From Candidatus Moraniibacteriota bacterium (GTDB lineage: Bacteria; Patescibacteriota; Minisyncoccia; Moranbacterales; GWC2-37-73), in the NCBI GenBank assembly GCA_003510895.1, contig DOKE01000011.1, forward strand, positions 20,792 to 35,037: a DNA stretch of 14,246 nucleotides, read 5' to 3'. The notes beneath the pieces are model-generated. The model saw only the letters and a list, made by a program, of their open reading frames with translations, had not been told where the DNA came from and searched no databases. Shown in pieces: positions 5,732-12,401 of the stretch (positions within the stretch are counted from its first letter, which is position 1; each line of letters begins with the position of its first letter). Position numbers and translations under genes: made by a program.

Positions 5732-7390
5732 ATGGAGGATAAATTTGATTCCAATTTAACAAATCAGCAAGTCCCCGAGGATAATTATTCGAACAGTAAT
5801 AAACAAAATTTTTTGAAAAAAAAATGGATTATTGTTTTTAGTTTATCAATTCTATCTATAATTGGAATAATTGTTTTTATTTTTTTTAAATTTGATAGTA
5901 ATAGTAATACTTACATTGAAAGTGAAAATGGTAAACATAAGATTGTAGAAAATGTTTTGAATCCAGAATTTGACACTCCAGAAAAAACTATTGAGAAATT
6001 GGAAAAAGAACTTAATAATAATGGAAATTTTGAATTGTATTCAGAAAGAACTTATTTTTCTGAATCGCTCAAGACCTCATTGAAAGACGACTTATATTTA
6101 ACCGTGGATGAATTTAATGAGACGTGGGAACATATATTAAAGTATTACCATGCAGGAGATTTTGATAGAAAAATCGATGCAGTTGCTTTTAGTGAAAAGA
6201 GGATTATTGATGATCAACATATTTTTTTGTCTTATGTAAAAAAATTTAATGATGATAATTCAGAGAGTGATAGCGCTTATTTAGTAAGAAAAGAAGACGG
6301 TTGGTATATTGATTTTGAGCCGGAATATCTGGACTTAAAAAATGATCCAGAGGAATGGAATAGTTTCAGGGAGTCTTACGAAAACACAACAAATCAAATT
6401 GTATACAAGGAAGATAGCCATTACCCAGGTTTAAGCAATAAATTATACGGGGAGTGGGTTGTTGATATAATAAAAAAACATGAAATTGAAGTTGCGAAAT
6501 GTTTTGGTCAAGAGTTTTATTCATCAGTAATGTGTGAGAAAAAACTCAATAATGATGGTTACGCAATGGGGTATGATGGTGATTGTGTAACAGAAAATAA
6601 TAAAAGGGCAAAATTATGTTATAACAATTTATTTAATGAAAAAAGTAAAGATATTTTTTTTGATGAAGATGAAGAATATAGTTCTATTTTTTTATCTCTT
6701 AGTTTAAGTAATGCTAAAGACAGTGGATATACAAGAAAAATCATTAATGATGTGGGGCAAAATAGAGATAAAAATGATTTTTTTTCGATAATTAAAAATG
6801 ATAGAATACGTTTTTATGGAAGAGAATTTATCCCATATGATTTAGTTTTTGATAATGGAAACTGGAAAATTGATGCAGAAGTTTCAGTGAAATATATCAA
6901 GCATATAGAAGAAATAGAAAAAATAGAAGAAATGCCCCAGAAAAATATAATGTTGGCAGAGCATTCATTATTGGGAGTTGTGGACGCGCTAGATTCTTAT
7001 AAATCTGAATATGGATATTTCCCTAAAAAACTCATAGATTTGTTTCCTGAATATTATTATAATTATGCAAGTTATTTGGAATTGTCCGAGTTTAATGAGT
7101 TTAAGTATTCCTATTACCCAGAAAATAATCCTCAGAAAATTCATATTGGCAGCTATGATTATGAGTATGATAAAAAAGATGAAATACTAACACAATATGA
7201 TTCTGATTTTAACTCTGAAAATGTGTATGTAAATGGATTTAATGGTGATGATAATACAATAATTAAGAGCGTACGTAATGGCGAGGTTTTTACAGAAGAG
7301 AGATCCGGATTGTTTGATTTGACTTCTGATGATTTTGGAAAATTTAGAGAATATTTCAATACTTTATTTAATGATTCATCCATCGAATGA
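5732..7390 (+). CDS. Hypothetical single-pass membrane protein with large extracytoplasmic region
   Basis: A 552-residue protein with a polar Asn/Gln-rich N-terminus (1-28), a Lys-rich stop (29-32), one transmembrane helix (about 33-53) and a large acidic extracytoplasmic part. Residues about 80-205 begin DTPEKTIEKLEKEL and look like an NTF2/DUF4878-type fold, where TPE..V/I.....L is typical (inference). Four cysteines at 257, 268, 285 and 296 could form two disulfides. Residues about 405-440, with DALDSYKSEYGYFPKKLIDL, resemble the start of a GspG-type pseudopilin globular domain, but without the N-terminal pilin helix. The gene is much more AT-rich than its neighbours and is bounded by the two copies of the rubrerythrin start, so it looks inserted. 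Function unknown; no enzyme motif is seen. Confidence 0.85.
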   Translation: MEDKFDSNLTNQQVPEDNYSNSNKQNFLKKKWIIVFSLSILSIIGIIVFIFFKFDSNSNTYIESENGKHKIVENVLNPEFDTPEKTIEKLEKELNNNGNFELYSERTYFSESLKTSLKDDLYLTVDEFNETWEHILKYYHAGDFDRKIDAVAFSEKRIIDDQHIFLSYVKKFNDDNSESDSAYLVRKEDGWYIDFEPEYLDLKNDPEEWNSFRESYENTTNQIVYKEDSHYPGLSNKLYGEWVVDIIKKHEIEVAKCFGQEFYSSVMCEKKLNNDGYAMGYDGDCVTENNKRAKLCYNNLFNEKSKDIFFDEDEEYSSIFLSLSLSNAKDSGYTRKIINDVGQNRDKNDFFSIIKNDRIRFYGREFIPYDLVFDNGNWKIDAEVSVKYIKHIEEIEKIEEMPQKNIMLAEHSLLGVVDALDSYKSEYGYFPKKLIDLFPEYYYNYASYLELSEFNEFKYSYYPENNPQKIHIGSYDYEYDKKDEILTQYDSDFNSENVYVNGFNGDDNTIIKSVRNGEVFTEERSGLFDLTSDDFGKFREYFNTLFNDSSIE

Positions 7391-7411
7391 CTTAATTTAT
7401 ATTTAGAATAT

Positions 7412-7452
7412 ATGAAAACATTTATTTGCAATATTTGCGGGGATGCTTATTT
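7412..7452 (+). repeat. 41-bp direct repeat, right copy (start of rubrerythrin)
   Basis: This is the right-hand partner of 5630-5670. It coincides exactly with the first 41 bases of the intact rubrerythrin coding sequence, so it cannot have been lost without damaging that gene. Confidence 0.95.
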
Positions 7453-7930
7453 GGGAACCGAGGCTCCGTCCAAGTGTCCCTTTTGCGGAGCTGACAGAAA
7501 TTATATCAAGTCAGGAGAGGAAGCTAGGCCGGTTTTCAAAAGAGATGGGGAAATCAGCGAGCTTTCCAGGAAAAATCTTCTGGAAACTTTGAATTTGGAA
7601 ATGCGAGCCAATGCAATTTATTTGTGTATGGCGGAAAAAACTGATTCCTATGAAATAAAGGCGATGTATAAAAGACTGGCAAAGGTTGAATTGGAACACG
7701 CTTCGATCGTGACTAAATTTTTGGGAATTCAAATGCCGGAAATTGGACAAGAAGTTTGCAGTGAAGATGAAGTGGAAAATTTCAAGAAAACGGTTGAATT
7801 GGAAGAAAATGCTTCCGGGTTATATTCCAAATTTTCCAAAGAAGCGTCTGAAGAAAAATTGAAAGTATTTTTTACCGCGCTTATGAAAGCGGAAATAGAA
7901 CACATTGATTTAATTAAAAATTATTTATAG
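7412..7930 (+). CDS. Rubrerythrin with N-terminal rubredoxin-like domain
   Basis: A cytoplasmic peroxide-reducing protein of anaerobes: a rubredoxin-like iron site feeds electrons to a di-iron site that reduces hydrogen peroxide. The 172 residues split into an N-terminal FeCys4 domain (Cys6, Cys9, Cys22, Cys25) and a ferritin-like four-helix domain from about residue 50. Candidate di-iron ligands are Glu63 in the LEMRANAIY helix, the ExxH at Glu93/His96, the glutamates at 129-132, and the ExxH at Glu161/His164. The rubredoxin-first order matches the reverse-rubrerythrin layout rather than the classical one. It starts 21 nt after the inserted-looking gene and ends 5 nt before the ZIP transporter gene. 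Because the start is duplicated at 5630, it has probably been separated from its original promoter. Confidence 0.9.
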   Translation: MKTFICNICGDAYLGTEAPSKCPFCGADRNYIKSGEEARPVFKRDGEISELSRKNLLETLNLEMRANAIYLCMAEKTDSYEIKAMYKRLAKVELEHASIVTKFLGIQMPEIGQEVCSEDEVENFKKTVELEENASGLYSKFSKEASEEKLKVFFTALMKAEIEHIDLIKNYL

Positions 7931-7935
7931 TCAAT

Positions 7936-8685
7936 ATGACTGTTTGGTTTTATTCTTTGTTGAGTGTTTTTGTTGTTAGTCTGATTTCCTTGGTCGGTGT
8001 TTTTACGTTGTCTTGGGATCAAAAAAAATTATATCGCTGGCTTTTATATCTGGTGAGTTTTTCTGCGGGAACGCTTTTGGGAGACGCTTTTATTCACCTG
8101 ATTCCGGAAGCGTATGAAAACGCCTCTGACAGCGTTGCGGTTTCTTTGTATATTCTATTGGGAATTTTGCTATTTTTTGTTTTGGAAAAAATTGTTCATT
8201 GGCGACATTGTCACGAGGAAGCTTGCGACGCGCATCCGCATCCTTTTTCATATATGATTCTGTTTGGGGATGCGATGCATAATTTTTTGGATGGAATGGC
8301 TGTTGCTGCCAGTTTTTTGGTGAGTATTCCGATTGGAATTGCGACGAGCATCGCGGTTATTTTTCACGAAATTCCTCAAGAGATTGGTGATTTTGGGTCA
8401 TTGGTATATGGAGGATTTTCCAGAATGAAAGCTTTGCTTTTTAATTTTTTGACGGCGTTAACTGCAATCTGTGGAGCGATTGCAGTTTTGATTATTGGCA
8501 GAAGTTCTGTGGAAATAGCTTCTTTTTTAATTCCGCTTACTGCCGGCGGATTTATTTATATAGCTACTTCCGATTTAATTCCTCAATTGCATAAGGAAAG
8601 GGACGCGCAAAAATCAATCGGACATTTGATATCTCTTGTGGCTGGTGTTATGCTAATGTTTGGGTTATCGTATCTTGAATTTTAG
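7936..8685 (+). CDS. ZIP-family divalent metal transporter
   Basis: An inner-membrane transporter of the ZIP family (zinc, iron or manganese uptake), 249 residues with about eight membrane segments. The binuclear metal-site motifs are intact: HNFLDG at residues 115-120 and HEIPQEIGD at 144-152. SAGTLLGDAFIHLIPEA at 43-59 is also typical of the family. A histidine/cysteine-rich cytoplasmic loop (about 88-102, with HWRHCHEEACDAHPHP) probably binds metal as it enters. The start is 5 nt after the rubrerythrin stop and the next gene begins 5 nt after its own stop, so the three genes are very likely one transcript. The metal cannot be read from the sequence; iron would suit the rubrerythrin link. 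Confidence 0.9.
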   Translation: MTVWFYSLLSVFVVSLISLVGVFTLSWDQKKLYRWLLYLVSFSAGTLLGDAFIHLIPEAYENASDSVAVSLYILLGILLFFVLEKIVHWRHCHEEACDAHPHPFSYMILFGDAMHNFLDGMAVAASFLVSIPIGIATSIAVIFHEIPQEIGDFGSLVYGGFSRMKALLFNFLTALTAICGAIAVLIIGRSSVEIASFLIPLTAGGFIYIATSDLIPQLHKERDAQKSIGHLISLVAGVMLMFGLSYLEF

Positions 8686-8690
8686 AGAAT

Positions 8691-9780
8691 ATGGAAAATA
8701 TAAAACAAAGAATAGAAGAGTTGCAATCTAAAATCTCGCAGTTGCGGGACTATCTTTGACTTGGCTCAAGCAAAACAAAAAATATTGGAATTGGAAGAAA
8801 AATCATCCCAAGCGGGTTTTTGGAATGACGCGCAGTCGGCTGGAGAGACAATGAAGGAGTTGGAGGCGCTCAAAAGCAAAGTTTTGAAATTTGAAAATTT
8901 GGAGAAAAATATCAAAGAATTGGGAGAATTGGTGGATTTGGCAGAAAGCGCAAAAGATAAAAAAGACATTGAAAAACAAGCGGATGTCTTGCAGAAAGAA
9001 ATCGAAGAGTTGGAATTCCAAGCGTTGTTTTCAGGAGAATATGATCGCAATGATGTCATTTTATCTATTCATTCGGGAGCCGGAGGAGTGGACGCGCAAG
9101 ATTGGGCGGAAATGTTGCTTCGAATGTATTTGCGTTTTGCTGAAAAAAATAATTTCAAGACCAATGTCATTGATCAATCTCGCGGACAAGAAGCGGGAAT
9201 TAAAAGCGCGACAGTTGAAATCAAAGGAAACTATGCTTATGGAAATTTGAAAGGTGAAGCGGGAGTGCATCGGTTGGTGCGTCTTTCTCCGTTTAATTCT
9301 GATAATCTGCGTCAAACTTCTTTTGCGTTGGTGGAAATTTTGCCAATTATCTCAGAAATTTCTGAAGTTAAAATTGAAGAAAAAGATTTACGTGTCGATG
9401 TTTATCGTTCTTCCGGCGCCGGAGGGCAAAGCGTCAACACAACGGATAGCGCGGTGCGTGTTACGCATATTCCGACCGGAACAGTGGTTACCTGTCAAAA
9501 TGAAAGATCGCAGTTGCAAAACAAAGAAAGCGCGATGAAAATTCTCAAGGCGAAATTGCATCAGAAATATTTGGAAGAAAAAGAGAAAGAGAAACAGAAA
9601 TTACGCGGCGAGTATCAGAGCGCTGAATGGGGAAGTCAAGTTCGTTCCTATGTGATTCATCCCTACAAAATGGTCAAGGATCATCGAACAAAATATGAAA
9701 CAAGTGAGGCGGAGAAAGTTTTAGAAGGAGATATAGCGGAATTTATTGAGAGTTACTTGCGTTTTTCCGCGGAAAAATAA
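8691..9780 (+). CDS. prfB: Peptide chain release factor 2, expressed by programmed +1 frameshift
   Basis: RF2 recognises UAA and UGA stop codons and triggers peptide release on the ribosome. The zero frame runs from ATG 8691 through 22 codons to CTT, then an in-frame TGA at 8757-8759. Reading past it requires skipping T8757, so the product is join(8691-8756, 8758-9780), 362 residues, close to the usual 365. The stop-recognition tripeptide SPF is at residues 199-201 and the catalytic GGQ at 244-246, both as in classical RF2. The N-terminal 100 residues are the usual helical domain. The TTG at 8761 is not a real start. The gene begins 5 nt after the ZIP transporter stop. Its presence means that UGA is read as stop in this organism. 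Confidence 0.95.
8744..8760 (+). promoter_or_regulatory. Programmed +1 frameshift site of prfB
   Basis: The site tatctttgac (8751-8760) is the classical RF2 slippery sequence CTT TGA C, preceded by a G-rich Shine-Dalgarno-like stretch gcgggac (8744-8750). In known RF2 genes this element makes synthesis autoregulatory: low RF2 lets the ribosome shift past the TGA, while ample RF2 terminates at codon 23. The SD-like element is weaker than the AGGGGG of E. coli. Confidence 0.92.
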
Positions 9781-9782
9781 TG

Positions 9783-9811
9783 TTGCGAAAAAAGGCTAAA
9801 TATTTTATAAT
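9783..9811 (+). promoter_or_regulatory. Sigma-70-type promoter of ftsEX
   Basis: TTGCGA (9783-9788) and a perfect TATAAT (9806-9811) are 17 bases apart. The promoter starts three bases after the prfB stop and would give a leader of about 70 nt, very rich in A, before the ftsE start at 9888. I see no terminator between prfB and this promoter, so read-through from upstream is possible. Confidence 0.65.
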
Positions 9812-9887
9812 AAAGTAAGTAATGGGAAGCTGTTGAAGAATCATATAATATTCAGTATTTCAATAAAAATATAAAAATAAAAAAATA

Positions 9888-10568
9888 ATGATTAAGTTTG
9901 AAAATGTTTCAAAAATATATCCGGGAAATTTTATCGCTTTGGAAAACATTGAAATGGTTATTGAAGATGGCGAGTTTGTTTCAATTGTTGGACAAAGCGG
10001 AGCCGGAAAATCAACCTTGCTGAAACTTATAACAGCCGAAGAACAACCAACCGAGGGTAATGTATATTTTAATGACAGAGAATTAAGTAAAATAAAAAAG
10101 AAGCATCTGCCATATTTCAGAAGAAATTTTGGGACGGTTTTTCAAGATTTTAAATTATTGCCGCAGAAAACAGTTTTTGAAAATGTTTCCTACGCTTTGG
10201 AAGTGGCTGGCGACACAGATGCTGAGATAGCGGAAAAAGTTCCGGAAATATTGGATATCGTTGGAATGAGTGATAAAATGGAAAAATATCCCAAGCAACT
10301 TAGCGGAGGAGAAAAACAAAAAATTTCTTTGGCTCGAGCGTTGGTGCATAATCCATCGGTTATTCTTGCTGATGAACCGTCGGGAAATCTTGATCCAACT
10401 TCCGCTTGGGAAATAATACAGTTGCTTTTGAAAATAAATAGTCTTGGCACAACTGTTATTTTAGCTACTCACAATAAGGAAATTGTTGATAAGATAAAGA
10501 AACGAGTCATTGGATTGGAATCAGGAAAAATAACCAGGGATGATGCAAGTGGAAAATATAACGTCTAA
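9888..10568 (+). CDS. ftsE: Cell division ATP-binding protein FtsE
   Basis: The ATPase of the FtsEX complex, which sits at the division septum and activates peptidoglycan hydrolases through the FtsX extracytoplasmic loop. At 226 residues it has the usual length. All ABC motifs are present: Walker A GQSGAGKST at 35-43, Q-loop Gln86, signature LSGGEKQ at 138-144, Walker B VILADE at 158-163 with the catalytic glutamate, D-loop GNLD, and H-loop His195. FtsX follows 30 nt later, which distinguishes this from LolD- or MacB-type ATPases with similar sequence. The A-rich leader lacks a clear Shine-Dalgarno site. Confidence 0.93.
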   Translation: MIKFENVSKIYPGNFIALENIEMVIEDGEFVSIVGQSGAGKSTLLKLITAEEQPTEGNVYFNDRELSKIKKKHLPYFRRNFGTVFQDFKLLPQKTVFENVSYALEVAGDTDAEIAEKVPEILDIVGMSDKMEKYPKQLSGGEKQKISLARALVHNPSVILADEPSGNLDPTSAWEIIQLLLKINSLGTTVILATHNKEIVDKIKKRVIGLESGKITRDDASGKYNV

Positions 10569-10598
10569 AAAATAAAACAAACTTTACAAACAAAAAAT

Positions 10599-11510
10599 AT
10601 GAAATTGCTAAAACTTCAAAGAACATTTAAGGAAGGCGGCATCAATTTTTACAGAAATGGATTGCTTAGTTTTGCCACTGTCAGTGTTTTGGGGCTCTCC
10701 CTTTTTGTTGTCAGTATGGCGTTTATGTTCGGATTGACAGCTAGCTTGGTTATTGAAACGTTGCAGGATAAAATAAATGTCAGTGTTTATTTTAACCAAG
10801 ATGTTTCGGAAGAAAAAATATTGGAGATAAAAAATAAATTGGGAGAATATAGCGAAATAAAATCAGTAGAATATATTTCCAAGGATAATGCCTTGGAAGA
10901 TTTGTTAGCGCTTAGCAGTAATAAGGAAACTATCAATAAAGCCCTGGAGGTTATTGGAGAAAATCCTTTGTCCGCTTCATTGATAATTCGCGCCAATGAT
11001 TCCGCGCAATATGAAAAAATTGTTGAAAGCGTAAAGGCGTCATATTTCAGGGAGGATATTAATAATATTAATTACGAAGAAAACAGGAAGGAAATTGACA
11101 GGTTGACGAATATTATTGTGATGTCGAGAAAAGCGGGAGTGATTTTTGGATTATTGTTTATTTTTATCGGCATACTTATCACATTCAACACTATAAGAAT
11201 AACAATGTATTCTCACAAGCAAGAATTTGAAGTTATGCGCTTGGTTGGAGCATCGAATTTGTATATTCGAATGCCATATGTTTTCGAAGGCGTTTTATAT
11301 GGATTGGTGGCGGGCATTGCCGTTATGATTCTTTTGTTTGCCGCTTCTTATTTTGCCGCTCCATTAACCCAAGGCAACATACCGCAAGGAAATATTTTGA
11401 ATTTTTATTTTGAACACTTTTTTCTAATTCTGGGCAGCCTCTTGTTTTCCGGAATTTTACTGGGAGTTATCAGTAGTTTATTGGCTATTAGAAGATATCT
11501 TAAAATTTAG
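10599..11510 (+). CDS. ftsX: Cell division protein FtsX
   Basis: The membrane partner of FtsE, 303 residues with the standard topology. A cytoplasmic N-terminus is followed by TM1 (about 22-48), an extracytoplasmic domain (about 56-170) that in known systems binds a peptidoglycan hydrolase or its activator, and then TM2 (178-200), TM3 (228-255) and TM4 (272-296), ending in basic residues. The conserved FtsX stretch QEFEVMRLVGASNLYIRMPY lies between TM2 and TM3, and VSVYFNQDVSEE at the start of the extracytoplasmic loop is also typical. A terminator closes the unit. The hydrolase it controls is not in the window. Confidence 0.93.
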   Translation: MKLLKLQRTFKEGGINFYRNGLLSFATVSVLGLSLFVVSMAFMFGLTASLVIETLQDKINVSVYFNQDVSEEKILEIKNKLGEYSEIKSVEYISKDNALEDLLALSSNKETINKALEVIGENPLSASLIIRANDSAQYEKIVESVKASYFREDINNINYEENRKEIDRLTNIIVMSRKAGVIFGLLFIFIGILITFNTIRITMYSHKQEFEVMRLVGASNLYIRMPYVFEGVLYGLVAGIAVMILLFAASYFAAPLTQGNIPQGNILNFYFEHFFLILGSLLFSGILLGVISSLLAIRRYLKI

Positions 11511-11533
11511 AATTTTTTAACAAAATTTCGTAG

Positions 11534-11559
11534 AAAAGCTTTAGAAATAAGGCTTTTTT
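11534..11559 (+). terminator. Rho-independent terminator after ftsX
   Basis: A 9-bp stem, AT-rich with one G-T wobble (11534-11542 with 11549-11557), and a 6-nt loop, with the downstream arm running into a T tract of six. It is weakly GC-paired but correctly placed 23 nt after the ftsX stop and before the next promoter. Confidence 0.6.
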
Positions 11560-11563
11560 GTTA

Positions 11564-11592
11564 TTGACATTTTTATTTTTTTATGTTAGCAT
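11564..11592 (+). promoter_or_regulatory. Strong promoter of the isolated unknown gene
   Basis: A consensus TTGACA (11564-11569) is followed after 17 bases by TAGCAT (11587-11592), which is preceded by TGT, making an extended -10. It is the only perfect -35 I noted in the window. It begins five bases after the ftsX terminator, so the gene at 11654 is transcribed on its own. Confidence 0.75.
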
Positions 11593-11653
11593 TGGCTGAG
11601 TTGAAAAAGGGGGAGGTTTTGGTTTTTTGAAAATTAGAGAGAGGGAAACCAGA

Positions 11654-12220
11654 ATGAAAAAAATTATTTGGGACAATATCCAAAGGATTGCCAGATGGGA
11701 ATTGTTTTGGTCTAATCTGGGTTTATTAGATGTTGATTTTTCTGACATAAAAATACATAATATTTCTGGGTATTACCCACTTGTCATGCCAGGAAAAATA
11801 TCAGAAGAAAATATTTATGAAATGGTAATTGAAGTCATTCCTTCACTTAAATGCTCAGGTAGCACAAAAGATTTAAATGAAAAAATGAAATCGGTAAGAA
11901 GGAAATCGCGCGGTGAATCATATGTTATTTATGTCGCGGAAAATTCTTACCCTGCGTCTAGGAGACTTATTAATGTGCTCAAATATCCTTCAACAACATT
12001 TTCTGAGGAGTTGATTTATATTTCAAAAAAAATCATTGATGGTGGGCGGATAAATGGTTTTTTGAAGAATCCAGTTCTTTGTCCAAGTTCAATGATTGAC
12101 GGGAGATTCTTTCCGGTTTTTAGAAAAAACGGAAAAGATCCTGTGTGCGGTTGGAGAGGACGACTTTTGGAAGAAGGTTGTTATTCGAAGGAGTCAGTAA
12201 GGAGAGTAATTCTCCCTTGA
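11654..12220 (+). CDS. Hypothetical protein, 188 residues, stand-alone unit
   Basis: A soluble mixed alpha/beta protein that I do not recognise. It has no signal peptide or transmembrane helix. The N-terminus (MKKIIWDNIQRIARWELFW) is a basic amphipathic helix. Visible blocks are GYYPLVMPGKISEENIYEMV (39-58), ESYVIYVAENSYPASRR (88-104) and a C-terminal region with Cys143, Cys165 and Cys176 around MIDGRFFPVFRKNGKDPVCG. ATG 11654 is preferred because AGAGGG lies 8 nt upstream; an in-frame TTG at 11627, with GGAGG 10 nt upstream, would add nine residues. The gene is isolated between its own strong promoter and a strong terminator. The tight monocistronic layout suggests a well-expressed or regulated gene. 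Confidence 0.75.
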   Translation: MKKIIWDNIQRIARWELFWSNLGLLDVDFSDIKIHNISGYYPLVMPGKISEENIYEMVIEVIPSLKCSGSTKDLNEKMKSVRRKSRGESYVIYVAENSYPASRRLINVLKYPSTTFSEELIYISKKIIDGGRINGFLKNPVLCPSSMIDGRFFPVFRKNGKDPVCGWRGRLLEEGCYSKESVRRVILP

Positions 12221-12243
12221 CTGACAAAATTCAAGAAAAATTC

Positions 12244-12279
12244 AAAAAGAGGTAGCACTAAACAGTGCCGCCTCTTTTT
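12244..12279 (+). terminator. Strong rho-independent terminator of the unknown gene
   Basis: A 15-bp arm (12244-12258) pairs with 12265-12279 around the loop taaaca, with one G-T wobble and one A-C mismatch; the GC-rich core is followed by five T within the arm. The A run before and T run after the core could let it work on both strands. Confidence 0.88.
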
Positions 12280-12305
12280 CAATTTATAAAAAAGCTTTAT
12301 GACTA

Positions 12306-12334
12306 TTGATTTAATTTTATTTTTTTGGTAAATT
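12306..12334 (+). promoter_or_regulatory. Promoter of the SulP transporter gene
   Basis: TTGATT (12306-12311) and TAAATT (12329-12334) are 17 bases apart, and the -10 is preceded by TGG (extended -10). Transcription would start near 12341, which makes the ATG at 12402 the sensible start codon and rules out the GTG at 12342. Confidence 0.6.
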
Positions 12335-12401
12335 GAATTAAGTGAGGCTTTCGGGTCTTTCTTTTATTTTTTTGTATTTAATTTTTTTAAAAATAAAACG
12401 T

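Noticed and set aside
5671..7411. Insertion sequence or composite transposon between the 41-bp repeats
   Set aside because: No transposase or integrase frame and no terminal inverted repeats are seen, and 41 bp is too long for ordinary target duplications. The region is kept as an unexplained insertion.
8761..9780. RF2 as a 339-residue protein from the TTG at 8761
   Set aside because: The upstream ATG frame, the CTT TGA C site and the matching residue numbering of SPF and GGQ show a programmed frameshift product of 362 residues.
9781..9887. Small ORF beginning ATGGGAAGC in the prfB-ftsE gap
   Set aside because: It stops after four codons. The gap is explained by a promoter and an A-rich leader.
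12342..12401. GTG start for the SulP gene, adding 20 residues
   Set aside because: The GTG coincides with the predicted transcription start of the -35/-10 pair at 12306-12334, and the added hydrophobic stretch is not part of the SulP domain.
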